A stretch of DNA of 64,000 bases from Actinomycetes bacterium (GTDB taxonomy: Bacteria; Actinomycetota; Acidimicrobiia; Acidimicrobiales; Ilumatobacteraceae): the NCBI GenBank assembly GCA_014190235.1, contig BJGC01000010.1, forward strand, positions 1 to 64,000, given 5' to 3'. The notes under the pieces were generated by a model. It was not told where the DNA came from. It saw only the letters and a program-made list of their open reading frames with translations, and did not search any database. Made by a program: the position numbers and the translations under genes. This document shows, piece by piece, positions 9,205 to 16,817 of this stretch (positions within the stretch are counted from its first letter, which is position 1; the number at the start of each line of letters is the position of its first letter).

Positions 9205-9539
9205 TCGGGCGCATTCAGAGCCGGAGCGCCTTCGTGCGAGTTCGCCACGAAGGCGCCCATTTTCGTTCTGGGCCATTGTCTTGCACCATGCTTCTTGATT
9301 CTTCGTTAGCCCATCCCCACGTGGGGTATGCCCTCGGCAAACATGTGGGTATCGCCGTTCGCCGCAATCGGCTCCGTCGCCAGTTGAGAGTGTTGCTCAA
9401 AACCCACGAAACCCTTCTACAGCCAGGGTTTTATGTTTTTGGAGCAAGTCCGCAGGCAACAAAAGCGACTGCTCAGCAGTTGGCCACAGCAGTGGAAAAC
9501 ATCGCGCAATCGTGTCACGCGAAAGCGAGTCAGTCGTGA
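9201..9539 (+). CDS. rnpA: Ribonuclease P protein component
   Basis: Protein subunit of RNase P, which matures the 5' ends of tRNAs together with the RnpB RNA (not in this window). The 112-residue product has the RnpA signature [16 protein letters not shown] at about residues 48-63, preceded by PHVGYALGK. The N-terminus ([17 protein letters not shown]) matches the usual basic start of the family. It supports the TTG start at 9201, which overlaps the rpmH stop in a TTGA junction. Translation is therefore likely coupled to L34, a common arrangement. Confidence 0.92.
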   Translation: MIGRIQSRSAFVRVRHEGAHFRSGPLSCTMLLDSSLAHPHVGYALGKHVGIAVRRNRLRRQLRVLLKTHETLLQPGFYVFGASPQATKATAQQLATAVENIAQSCHAKASQS

Positions 9540-9799
9540 CTCCGATGGCGCGCCGTTTGTCGCGAGCAATCGGGTGGTACCAGCAGGCTCGACAAGGTCG
9601 CCCGTCTCCGTGTCGCTTTTATCCGTCATGTTCGTCGTATGCCCTAGAAGCAGTTGCCGAACACGGGACCAAGCGCGGCCTGTGGCTCGCATCGCGTCGG
9701 TTGTTGCGGTGTCGGCCATTTGGCAAATCTGGCTACGACCCAGTTCCGTTCGCCCACGAGCACAGTGTTTCGTGTTCAGTTCCACGTGAGAGTTTTTAA
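9536..9799 (+). CDS. yidD: Membrane protein insertion efficiency factor YidD
   Basis: A small protein assisting YidC/Sec insertion of membrane proteins. The family core is clear: [25 protein letters not shown], then [20 protein letters not shown] and GYDPVP, including the conserved cysteines. The start is taken as GTG at 9536, which overlaps the rnpA stop (GTGA). An ATG nine bases later (9545, MARRLSRA) is an equally good choice. It lies between rnpA and yidC as usual. The C-terminal tail is encoded by a degenerate parS-like sequence (9779-9792). Confidence 0.9.
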   Translation: MTPMARRLSRAIGWYQQARQGRPSPCRFYPSCSSYALEAVAEHGTKRGLWLASRRLLRCRPFGKSGYDPVPFAHEHSVSCSVPRESF

Positions 9800-9811
9800 G
9801 AAAGGCAAATT

Positions 9812-10786
9812 ATGTTTCAAGCCGCCGCCTGGTTAGTCGCCACTTTTTATTCATGGATTGATAGTTATGCAATTGCAATTGCACTCGTTGCGCTTGCAAT
9901 TATGTTGCTCATCACACCGCTCACTTTGAAGAGCACCAAAGGCATGCTCGAGATGCAACGTCTGCAGCCCGAGATGAAAAAATTGCAGAATCAGCACAAA
10001 GGTGATCGGCAAAAACTCAACGAAGAAATGATGAAGTTGTACCAAGCGCACAAAGTGAATCCGCTTGCTTCTTGCTTGCCTCTGTTGGCTCAAATGCCTG
10101 TTTTTTTGATCATGTTCCGGGTGCTACGAGGGCTTACAACCGAGACGGACAAAGGCTTTGCGCCTAAATACATCTCCAAGACATCGGAGCTATATACATC
10201 GCTAAAGGGCTCATTTAAGATGAATTCTTTTGGCCTGGATTTGGCAGTTTCTCCTGCCAAGGCATTGTCTGACAACTTTGCTCACGGGTTGTGGTACGTG
10301 CTGTTAGTGGTGGCGATGGCGGGTCTGTTTTTGGTACAACAAAAAATGATTGCAAGTCGCGCAGCGAGTCCAACGATGTCCGATACACAAGCAAAAATTA
10401 TGCAGTACATGCCAGTGGCATTTGCTCTGTTTCAAGTATTTTTGCCGACAAGTTTGGTGATCTATTACATGACACAAGCGATCGTGCGCATTATTCAGCA
10501 GTACTACATCACGCGCCGATTTTATGGTCACGATGGCTCCATCGGCCGACAAGCCCAAGCAGCAAGTCAGACTGCTCGCGAGATGACTGATGACAGCGGC
10601 AAAAATGCTTCAAAGAACGATAAATCGACTAAAAAAGATCTCGACGGCCCAACTTCGGCGCCGATTGTGAGCAAGCGGGTGACACCGCCCAAGAACCGAC
10701 CAACCCCGAGTGGACGGCCGAACCGGCCGACTCCCCCAGGTAAAAATCGCAGCGGCAACGTTCGGCGCGATAAATCTGGCGAATAA
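9812..10786 (+). CDS. yidC: Membrane protein insertase YidC/Oxa1 family
   Basis: Polytopic insertase that places proteins in the cytoplasmic membrane, alone or with SecYEG. It is the short actinobacterial/Gram-positive type (324 residues) without the large periplasmic domain of E. coli YidC. Membrane segments lie near residues 17-37, 90-107, about 160-180 and 205-235. The insertase hallmarks are MLLITPLTLKS at the first helix and NPLASCLPLLAQMPVFLIMFR. The C-terminal 75 residues are hydrophilic and rich in Lys, Arg and Pro, likely a ribosome-binding tail. AAAGG lies 7 nt before the ATG. Confidence 0.95.
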   Translation: MFQAAAWLVATFYSWIDSYAIAIALVALAIMLLITPLTLKSTKGMLEMQRLQPEMKKLQNQHKGDRQKLNEEMMKLYQAHKVNPLASCLPLLAQMPVFLIMFRVLRGLTTETDKGFAPKYISKTSELYTSLKGSFKMNSFGLDLAVSPAKALSDNFAHGLWYVLLVVAMAGLFLVQQKMIASRAASPTMSDTQAKIMQYMPVAFALFQVFLPTSLVIYYMTQAIVRIIQQYYITRRFYGHDGSIGRQAQAASQTAREMTDDSGKNASKNDKSTKKDLDGPTSAPIVSKRVTPPKNRPTPSGRPNRPTPPGKNRSGNVRRDKSGE

Positions 10787-10803
10787 TAGAACAGGACATA
10801 ACG

Positions 10804-11613
10804 ATGGAATGGGTAGAAACAACAGGAACATCAGTTGCAGAAGCAAAAAGCGTTGCACTTGATCAGTTAGGTATTGCAGAAGACGATGCTGAATTCGAAG
10901 TGGTCGAAGAACCAAAAGCAGGATTATTTGGCCGGACGCGAGGAGAAGCCCGCGTTCGCGCGCGAGTTCGACCAACAATTTTGCGCGGTAAGCCAGAGCG
11001 CAGACCACGGGCCAGCGCCGAGAAGCGCAAAGAGTCGTCAGCCGGACGCACAAATGACGGACCTAAAAAGGAGCGTTCAAGAAGTGCGTCGCCAAGCCGC
11101 ACCCGCGAACGCCCAGCCGAACGAGACACAACAGATCGCCCGCCCGTTGACCCCGACAAAGTGGGCGAAGCAGCCGCAATTTTCTTGACTGGCATGATTG
11201 AATCCTTTGGCTATAAGGGTTCCGTGGCTGTCAAGCGACAAGAAGAAGACATCGAAGTCACAGTTGACGGCGACGAGTTGGGCCTCATGGTTGGTCCACG
11301 AGGAGCCACATTGCTGGCTATTCAGGATCTCACACGAGTAGTGAGTCAGCGTCGACTTGGCGATCAGGTCACACGTTTGCGTATTGACATTGCCGGATAC
11401 CGCGAACGTCGTCGCGAGGCATTGAGTCGCTTTGCGGCAAAAGTCGCCCAAGAGGTGAAGGAATCGGGCGAGGCACGGATGCTTGAGCCGATGATGTCAG
11501 CCGATCGCAAGATCGTGCATGATTCGTTGGCCGAGTTTGAAGGTGTCACAACTCGCTCGCAGGGCGAAGATGCTCAACGCCGTGTGGTTGTTGAGCCCGC
11601 CATAGCCCCCTAA
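10804..11613 (+). CDS. jag: Jag/KhpB-type RNA-binding protein (Jag_N, KH, R3H)
   Basis: A 269-residue RNA-binding protein downstream of yidC, the usual place of Jag (KhpB/EloR). The Jag_N domain covers residues 1-50 (MEWVETTGTSVAEAK and AGLFGRTRGEARVRARV). A charged low-complexity linker follows at about 60-110. The KH domain is near 150-200 (DGDELGLMVGPRGATL), and the C-terminal R3H domain has the R-E-R-R-E-A-L-SRFA and DRKIVHDSLAE motifs. Homologues in firmicutes control cell elongation and division by binding RNA. That role is inferred here from family and context only. Confidence 0.9.
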   Translation: MEWVETTGTSVAEAKSVALDQLGIAEDDAEFEVVEEPKAGLFGRTRGEARVRARVRPTILRGKPERRPRASAEKRKESSAGRTNDGPKKERSRSASPSRTRERPAERDTTDRPPVDPDKVGEAAAIFLTGMIESFGYKGSVAVKRQEEDIEVTVDGDELGLMVGPRGATLLAIQDLTRVVSQRRLGDQVTRLRIDIAGYRERRREALSRFAAKVAQEVKESGEARMLEPMMSADRKIVHDSLAEFEGVTTRSQGEDAQRRVVVEPAIAP

Positions 11614-11625
11614 GGACTGACAGTC

Positions 11626-12177
11626 GTGACACAAGCACGGCGGACCCTTGCTGATGTTCTTAAAGAGGCACAACGTCTCGGAGTTCTTGGCGACCGCCCA
11701 ATTGCTGATGTCATCGCCCATGCCCAGCAGTTTGTGCCTGCGCTGGCAGGGGTGACAGGCAGAGTTGTCGACATTGGGACAGGGGCTGGAATTCCCGGGC
11801 TGATCATCGCCCAAGCCCGTCCCGACCTTTCCTTGACCTTGGTCGACCGACGTCAGACACGAATTGATGCTTTGCAGCGCGGAGTCACTGCGCTGGGGTT
11901 GGACAACCATGTCACGGTCTTGTGCACGACGACTCAGGCGATGGCGCGTGAAACTACGCACAAAGGTGTATACGGCGCTGTGGTGAGTCGGGGCTTTGGA
12001 AGCCCCGCAGATACCCTGGAGGCCGCTCGCCCACTATTGACTCCTGGCGGTCTAATGGTTGTATCCGAACCACCCACACCTCAGCGAGCAAGGTGGTCCC
12101 CCGAGGTGTTGAAGCGGCTGGGATTCGCTGAACCCCAGTATTTACCAGGGATTGCTATGTTCCACGTGGAACATTAG
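11626..12177 (+). CDS. rsmG: 16S rRNA (guanine-N7)-methyltransferase RsmG (GidB)
   Basis: SAM-dependent methyltransferase that makes m7G527 in 16S rRNA, a site linked to streptomycin sensitivity. The SAM-binding motif is VVDIGTGAGIPGLIIAQ near residue 48, followed by LTLVDRRQTRIDAL. The start is GTG, with TAAGGACT about 9 nt upstream. At 183 residues it is shorter than typical (about 205-240), mainly in the N-terminal cap; the usual R-H-x-x-DS motif is replaced by DVIAHAQQF. The last codons spell MFHVEH and are encoded by a parS site, an arrangement seen in other bacteria. Confidence 0.92.
   Translation: MTQARRTLADVLKEAQRLGVLGDRPIADVIAHAQQFVPALAGVTGRVVDIGTGAGIPGLIIAQARPDLSLTLVDRRQTRIDALQRGVTALGLDNHVTVLCTTTQAMARETTHKGVYGAVVSRGFGSPADTLEAARPLLTPGGLMVVSEPPTPQRARWSPEVLKRLGFAEPQYLPGIAMFHVEH
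12158..12173. promoter_or_regulatory. parS centromere site 1
   Basis: A perfect 16-bp palindrome TGTTCCACGTGGAACA, matching the bacterial parS consensus (TGTTNCACGTGNAACA) recognised by ParB. It lies inside the 3' end of rsmG and encodes its last residues, MFHVEH. It is upstream of parA-parB and 30 bp from a second identical site. Confidence 0.93.
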
Positions 12178-12203
12178 GACCTGACGGACGCCCCGGGAAC
12201 GGA

Positions 12204-12219
12204 TGTTCCACGTGGAACA
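12204..12219. promoter_or_regulatory. parS centromere site 2
   Basis: A second exact copy of TGTTCCACGTGGAACA in the rsmG-parA intergenic region. The two sites are 46 bp apart centre to centre. Together they form an origin-proximal nucleation platform for ParB, and could also allow ParB to autoregulate parAB. Confidence 0.93.
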
Positions 12220-12294
12220 ATCAGGTAGAACAACCAAGCGGAACAGTCGTATGGAATACTCTTGAATATCCCCAAGACCGCAAAATGACGCCCC

Positions 12295-12300
12295 TAGAAT
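12295..12300 (+). promoter_or_regulatory. Candidate -10 box for parAB
   Basis: TAGAAT matches the -10 consensus at five of six bases, 54 bp before the parA start codon and downstream of both parS sites. No good -35 hexamer is seen at 16-18 bp. The assignment is tentative. Confidence 0.28.
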
Positions 12301-12353
12301 GCTGTCGTTGCGAACGTGGTTCTGATGCGGAGCGAAAGGTAGGAGTATTGAAT

Positions 12354-13145
12354 ATGAGCGAAACAGCCGTCATTATCGCTGTTGCCAACCAAAAAGGTGG
12401 CGTTGGCAAGACCACCACAGTGGTCAATCTGGGCGCCGCACTTGCCGAACGTGGGTTTCGAACGCTTGTAGTGGACTTTGACCCCCAGGGCAATGCCTCC
12501 TCGGGGCTCAATGTGGACACGAGCCAGCTGGAATTAACAATGTCTCACGTACTGTTGGGAACGGACTCATTAGAGAACTGCATCGAGCCCACCGCTGAAA
12601 AGAATCTCTTTATTGCCCCGTCGGACATGGATCTAGCGGATGCGGCGATGTTGGTGGGGTCAAATCAGAAGTACGCGTTCCCCCAGACCCTGTTGCGGAG
12701 GTCAATTGACGCGGTTGCTGGTGATTTTGACTACATCTTGATTGACTGCCCGCCCACGCTTGGACTACTCACCGTTAATGCTTTTGCCGCCGCTTCAACC
12801 ATTTTGGCTCCTGTGCAATGTGAGTATTACGCCCTCGAGGGCGTGCGGGATTTACTCTCGATTGTTGAGCAGGTGCAGGCCAATATCAATCCATCGCTAG
12901 AGGTCGGACACTTCTTGCTCACGATGCAACAAGCAACCAAACTGTCCAAAGAAGTCGAGGCAGATCTGCGCAACACCTTTGGTAAGAAGGTTTTTAGGAC
13001 CGCAGTTCCCCGCAATGTTCGTCTGGCCGAGGCGCCAGCGCACGGGAAATCAATTCTGAAATTTGACACCAATTCCCCCGGGGCTCAGGCCTATCGAAAA
13101 ATTGCAAAGGAGTTAAGCCATGGTTGCACGCCGCGGATTAGGTAG
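12354..13145 (+). CDS. parA: Chromosome partitioning ATPase ParA (Soj)
   Basis: Deviant Walker-type ATPase that binds nucleoid DNA and moves ParB-parS complexes during origin segregation. The deviant Walker A motif is KGGVGKTTT starting about 13 residues into the protein (VANQKGGVGKTT). The A' and B motifs are VVDFDPQGNAS and YILIDCPPTLG. The start is set at the ATG preceded by AGGAG 8 nt upstream. The open frame extends 23 codons further, but that part does not look like ParA. The 3' end overlaps parB by 26 bp in another frame. Confidence 0.96.
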   Translation: MSETAVIIAVANQKGGVGKTTTVVNLGAALAERGFRTLVVDFDPQGNASSGLNVDTSQLELTMSHVLLGTDSLENCIEPTAEKNLFIAPSDMDLADAAMLVGSNQKYAFPQTLLRRSIDAVAGDFDYILIDCPPTLGLLTVNAFAAASTILAPVQCEYYALEGVRDLLSIVEQVQANINPSLEVGHFLLTMQQATKLSKEVEADLRNTFGKKVFRTAVPRNVRLAEAPAHGKSILKFDTNSPGAQAYRKIAKELSHGCTPRIR

Positions 13146-14055
13146 GGGACTGGGTCATCTGATTCCCCAAGAGCCCAAAAATCAAGACACGCCAACACAG
13201 ACGCCTTCGCCCGTGCTGGCTCCTGCTGGCGTACTGCCCGAATCTGCGCTTCGGGATGTGCCTGTCGGAAGCATCCAACCTAATCCACATCAGCCCCGAG
13301 CGCATTTTGACGAGGCCGCGCTGGCCGAATTAGCCGCGTCTATCAAGGAGATTGGCGTACTGCAGCCTCTGCTTGTGCGTCAAAAAGATGACAAAACATT
13401 TCAATTGATTGCAGGAGAACGCCGTTGGCGTGCCGCTCAACAGGCAGGTTTACGTGTTGTTCCGGTTGTTGTGCGCGAAGCAGACGAACTGGCGTCAGTG
13501 GAGCAGGCGTTGGTTGAAAACCTGCATCGTGCCGATCTCACCGCGCTCGAAGAATCATCGGCGTATCAGCAACTTGTCGACGATTTTGGTCTGACGCACG
13601 AAAAAGTCGCAAAGCGAGTCGGCAAGGGTCGTTCTGCAATCACGAACTCGCTTCGATTACTGACATTGCCCCCCATGGTGCAGGGATATCTAGCAGACGG
13701 TCGTCTCAGCGCAGGTCACGCCAAAGCGATTTTGGCACTGCCGGATCGCGCGTCGCAAGAACGTATTGCGACGTTGGCCGTCAAGGGTGGGTGGTCTGTT
13801 CGCACAACTGAAGATGCTGTGAAAGGTGATTCGGGTCGCATAGATACGGGTCGTGGGGCAGAGGGCAAGCCGCTCACCACGACAGCGTTGCGCCCACCTG
13901 GACTTTTAGAACTAGAGAGATTGCTTGGAGAATTTTTATCAACGTCAGTGTCGGTGACGCAAAGCGGCAAACGAGGCCGTATTGGCATTGAATTTGCGGA
14001 TTTCGAAGATCTGGAGCGGATCTATCGGCGAATGATTGAGAATTCGCATGATTGA
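13120..14055 (+). CDS. parB: Chromosome partitioning protein ParB
   Basis: CTPase and parS-binding protein. The basic N-terminal start is MVARRGLGRGLGHLIP, the region that stimulates ParA. The ParB/Srx CTP-binding domain has IQPNPHQPRAHFD at about 50 and AGERRWRAAQQAGL near 100 (the GERRxR motif). The helix-turn-helix region (ALVENLHRADLTALEESSAYQQL, KVAKRVGKGRSAITNSLRLL) is intact, and a C-terminal dimerisation segment ends the 311-residue protein. It partners the two parS sites about 0.9 kb upstream. Confidence 0.96.
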   Translation: MVARRGLGRGLGHLIPQEPKNQDTPTQTPSPVLAPAGVLPESALRDVPVGSIQPNPHQPRAHFDEAALAELAASIKEIGVLQPLLVRQKDDKTFQLIAGERRWRAAQQAGLRVVPVVVREADELASVEQALVENLHRADLTALEESSAYQQLVDDFGLTHEKVAKRVGKGRSAITNSLRLLTLPPMVQGYLADGRLSAGHAKAILALPDRASQERIATLAVKGGWSVRTTEDAVKGDSGRIDTGRGAEGKPLTTTALRPPGLLELERLLGEFLSTSVSVTQSGKRGRIGIEFADFEDLERIYRRMIENSHD

Positions 14056-14064
14056 GGCACTGGA

Positions 14065-14080
14065 CTAAATCTTTATTTAG
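14065..14080. other. AT-rich hairpin after parB
   Basis: CTAAAT, a 4-nt CTTT loop, then ATTTAG: a perfect 6-bp inverted repeat 10 bp after the parB stop. It is too AT-rich for a strong intrinsic terminator. It could help end the convergent parB transcript or serve as an easily melted element beside the DnaA boxes that follow. Confidence 0.3.
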
Positions 14081-14081
14081 G

Positions 14082-14156
14082 TTGTCCACAGCCTTGACAA
14101 TAGATGCAGAGTAGAAGCCTGCATTAAAGAATGAACTGTGGACAGCCTGTGGATAA
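14082..14156. promoter_or_regulatory. DnaA-box cluster between parB and the CwlM-like gene
   Basis: Three DnaA boxes in 75 bp of the 105-bp convergent intergenic region: TTGTCCACA (14082, forward), TGTGGACAG (14137, inverse, near-consensus) and a perfect inverse TTATCCACA, TGTGGATAA (14148). The last ends 4 bp before the stop codon of the minus-strand gene. The region has no start codon to regulate, because both genes point into it, so an origin-type or DnaA-titration role is more likely than promoter control. Confidence 0.6.
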
Positions 14157-14160
14157 CTTT

Positions 14161-15102
14161 TTATGCTGATCCAACACCTGTGTCAAGGGGTCGTTCTAAC
14201 CAACTCACAACGGCAGTGAGGATTGCGTCTGCGGCTGCCTGCGAGCGTTGAAGCACAAGGTTTTGAGGTCCGAGTGAACACAGAACAGCGGGCATTTTTG
14301 TTTCGCGCAAGATCGGAATGCGCAAACCGTGCGCACGCGCTCGTACTTCTGGAAGTCGTTGATCGAGATGTTGAACGATGCGATTTGCCAGGCTTTGTCC
14401 GCCGACACTTGTGAATGTGGGCACCTGATAAAAATAAATTGTGCATGCGTCATCAGGCGATGGCTCGACGCCGACATACACATCAGCCCCCCACGTGTTT
14501 GCGGCCCGGGCTTGTTCGTTGGCATCGCCCGCAAGAGTGATTGCCAAAGGCTGACTTAGGCGCAGCATTCGACCAACTGCATGTCCAATATGGCTCATGG
14601 AGCCGAATTGACCAGTCACGACACGCCGATCTGCCCTATTTGCTTGGCTGACAAGCTCCTCGGCTTCGCGCACAGCGGAGATCCCGGCACCTGTTCCGCC
14701 GTGGCCGCCAACACCGGCAAGTGCTTTGACTACTTCTGGACCACAGATTTCGTTTTCAGTCAGGCCGCAGTTTTGCTGAAATGCTTTTACGGACCGAGCA
14801 GTGCGAGGACCAAAAATGCCGTCCACTCGGCCACAGTCAAAACCCAAGCGCGACAACGAAGTTTGCAGTTCGGCAACATCGTCTCCGCGCAAGTGAGGGG
14901 AGCGCAGATAGAGCAGTCGATCCCCGAGGTGCCACGACGCCTCATGAAGAAGCGACCATGTCAATTCATCACATTCACCAGTGGTTTTGAGCCCGTAGGC
15001 ATCTTGAAATGCGATTAATGCAGCATGTGTGACGCGACAAAACTCAGATGATTGCGCTGTGTGCGGTGCAAGAAATCCAGCAGTCGACAAATGGCGCTGC
15101 AA
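14161..15102 (-). CDS. CwlM-like peptidoglycan-binding / degenerate amidase protein
   Basis: The protein has two N-terminal PG_binding_1-type repeats (residues about 1-55 and 65-125, the latter with VDGIFGPRTARSVKAFQ) and a C-terminal amidase_3-like domain. The amidase zinc and catalytic motifs are lost: the D-P-G-H-G-G stretch reads TGQFGSMSHIG, and the S-I-H-A-N position reads VGVEPSP. There is no signal peptide. Position and architecture match mycobacterial CwlM, a cytoplasmic non-enzymatic activator of MurA controlled by Ser/Thr kinase phosphorylation. A regulatory role is inferred. The first canonical start is TTG at 15102, but homology (GQRGEAIRDLQ) continues in frame upstream to about 15129 without ATG, GTG or TTG. 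It follows trxA by 32 bp. Confidence 0.72.
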   Translation of the reverse strand: MQRHLSTAGFLAPHTAQSSEFCRVTHAALIAFQDAYGLKTTGECDELTWSLLHEASWHLGDRLLYLRSPHLRGDDVAELQTSLSRLGFDCGRVDGIFGPRTARSVKAFQQNCGLTENEICGPEVVKALAGVGGHGGTGAGISAVREAEELVSQANRADRRVVTGQFGSMSHIGHAVGRMLRLSQPLAITLAGDANEQARAANTWGADVYVGVEPSPDDACTIYFYQVPTFTSVGGQSLANRIVQHLDQRLPEVRARAHGLRIPILRETKMPAVLCSLGPQNLVLQRSQAAADAILTAVVSWLERPLDTGVGSA

Positions 15103-15134
15103 ATCACGGATTGCTTCACCCCGTTGGCCGGGTG

Positions 15135-15473
15135 TTAGTGGGAAGACGGAAGAAATTCTGATAACTCCTGAAGAAGTCGCCCTTTTCCGAGCGCACCAAC
15201 AAGTGTTTTTTGCAATTCGCCTTTATCAAACACCAATAATGTCGGAATACTCATCACGCCAAAACGTTGCGCGATGTCTCCGTGATCATCAACATTTAAT
15301 TTTGCAATTGCAAGATGACCAACTTGCTCGACTGCAATATCAGCAAGTACCGGTGCAATTGCTTTGCACGGTGCGCACCATTCGGCCCAGAAATCAACCA
15401 AGATCGGAGTAGACGATGATTGCACTACCTCGTCAAATGTTGCGCTCGTGAGTGTGACAATTCCTTCGGCCAT
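15135..15473 (-). CDS. trxA: Thioredoxin
   Basis: A small cytoplasmic disulfide reductase, recycled by the thioredoxin reductase just upstream. The active site is WAEWCAPCKAIAP, a CxxC with Ala in place of the usual Gly, and the cis-proline loop is VMSIPTLLVF. The start is the ATG at 15473 (MAEGIVTLTSATFDEVV), preceded by AAAGGGA 6 nt upstream, giving 112 residues, a normal length. The frame continues upstream, but that part contains the ribosome-binding site itself. It lies between trxB and the CwlM-like gene, as in mycobacteria. Confidence 0.95.
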   Translation of the reverse strand: MAEGIVTLTSATFDEVVQSSSTPILVDFWAEWCAPCKAIAPVLADIAVEQVGHLAIAKLNVDDHGDIAQRFGVMSIPTLLVFDKGELQKTLVGALGKGRLLQELSEFLPSSH

Positions 15474-15518
15474 GATTGGTCCCTTTCGCTCGCTCAAACT
15501 CTACCGAGAACGCACCCG

Positions 15519-16466
15519 TTAGTCGTGTTCAGCCTCAAGCCAACGCTCGCAATCGATGGCAGCCATGCAACCCGAACCAGCCGCTGTAATGGCTTGGCGA
15601 TAGGTGTGATCTTGCACGTCTCCGCAGGCAAAAACACCAGGAATATCGGTGTAACTCGACCCAGGCTTGGTGATCAGATAGCCAGAATCTTCCATGTGCA
15701 GGATTCCTTTAAAGAGGTCCGTATTTGGTCTGTGCCCGATGGCCACAAATACACCAGTGACATCGAGGGGGCGAGATTCTTTCGTGATCGTGTCAATAAG
15801 TGTGGCCCCCGTCAGATGAGTTTCGCCGTGCAGCGCAGTGATTTGAGAGTTCCACACGATTTCGATTTTTTCATTAGCGATAGCACGGTCTTGCATGATG
15901 CGCGATGCGCGCAACGCATCTCGACGCACAATGAGATAAACCTTCGAAGCAAACTTTGTAAGAAAAGTTGCTTCTTCAATCGCTGAGTCACCACCACCAA
16001 CAACGGCAATTTCTTGATTGCGAAAAAAGAATCCGTCACAAGTTGCACATGTTGAGAGACCATGCCCGATGAGGCTTTCTTCTTCTGGCAGTCCCAGCAT
16101 GAGTGATTGGGCACCAGTGCTGACAATGATCGAATTGGCCGTGTATTCAGTATCGCGGATATATACACGAAAAGGCCGAGCACTAAAATCAACACGCGTG
16201 GCTTTGTCCGTGATGAACTCGGTGCCAAAGCGTTCTGCCTGATCTCGAAAATTGGACATGAGCTCTGGCCCCATAATGCCAGTCGGAAAACCGGGGAAGT
16301 TTTCTACTTCAGTGGTGAGCATGAGTTGGCCACCTGGTTGATCAGACGTGGACGATAATTCTCCCTCGATCACTAACGGAGCAAGAGATGCGCGAGCCGT
16401 ATATATAGCGGCAGTCAGCCCTGCTGGGCCAGATCCAATAATTATGACGTTACGAGCAGTGCTCAT
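15519..16466 (-). CDS. trxB: Thioredoxin-disulfide reductase
   Basis: FAD- and NADPH-dependent reductase of thioredoxin. The FAD motif IIGSGPAGLTAAIYTARA is at the N-terminus. The redox-active disulfide is in STCATCDGFFF, the NADPH-binding motif is VVGGGDSAIEEATFL, and the C-terminal FAD motif is GVFACGDVQDHTYRQAITAAGSG. The start is the ATG at 16466, with AAAGGAA 7 nt upstream, giving 315 residues. The ATG overlaps the stop of the upstream membrane-protein gene (ATGA), so the two are translationally coupled. Thioredoxin follows 45 bp downstream. Confidence 0.96.
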   Translation of the reverse strand: MSTARNVIIIGSGPAGLTAAIYTARASLAPLVIEGELSSTSDQPGGQLMLTTEVENFPGFPTGIMGPELMSNFRDQAERFGTEFITDKATRVDFSARPFRVYIRDTEYTANSIIVSTGAQSLMLGLPEEESLIGHGLSTCATCDGFFFRNQEIAVVGGGDSAIEEATFLTKFASKVYLIVRRDALRASRIMQDRAIANEKIEIVWNSQITALHGETHLTGATLIDTITKESRPLDVTGVFVAIGHRPNTDLFKGILHMEDSGYLITKPGSSYTDIPGVFACGDVQDHTYRQAITAAGSGCMAAIDCERWLEAEHD

Positions 16467-16789
16467 GACGGGTTCCTTTCGTGTCGACGTTTCATGAGCA
16501 CGATCCCTGCAATAAACAAGAGTGCACTCAAAATAAAATATGAAATCCAAACGCTTGCATCGTGGGTGACGACGGCATCAAGTGCGGATTGAAGACCACG
16601 TGTGACAGCAATACAAAACAGCACAAAAAGGCTCACTGCGCCAATGCCCCCAAGCGTGCCAAAAACCACGACACGCGCAGACTTCACTAAAGGTCGCGTG
16701 GTGTGGTCACGAATAAAAACCACAATGCGGTCAATAAAGTCAACGCTTCGCTGAGCCCAATTTGGGTCTGTCAGTGGGTTTGATGGCAT
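16463..16789 (-). CDS. Small two-helix membrane protein
   Basis: A 108-residue protein with two predicted membrane helices, at about residues 40-64 (VVVFGTLGGIGAVSLFVLFC) and 82-100 (WISYFILSALLFIAGIVLM). The N-terminus is charged (SVDFIDRIVVFIRDHTTRPL) and the C-terminus basic (KRRHERNPS). I do not recognise the family securely. Such proteins are common beside trxB/sigM in actinobacteria. The start is the ATG at 16789, which has AGG 8 nt upstream; a TTG two codons earlier is less likely. It overlaps trxB by 4 bp (ATGA) and follows the anti-sigma gene by 28 bp. Confidence 0.6.
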   Translation of the reverse strand: MPSNPLTDPNWAQRSVDFIDRIVVFIRDHTTRPLVKSARVVVFGTLGGIGAVSLFVLFCIAVTRGLQSALDAVVTHDASVWISYFILSALLFIAGIVLMKRRHERNPS

Positions 16790-16817
16790 GGGCAAAGCCT
16801 AACGCTGAGCCCCGCAA

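Noticed and set aside
8782-9276. Overlapping minus-strand open frames through the dnaA-rpmH spacer and rpmH
   Set aside because: They run antisense to rpmH/rnpA and the DnaA-box region and show no protein-family features.
12285-12353. 23-codon upstream extension of parA
   Set aside because: The internal ATG has a good AGGAG at ideal spacing and matches the normal ParA N-terminus; the extension overlaps the likely promoter.
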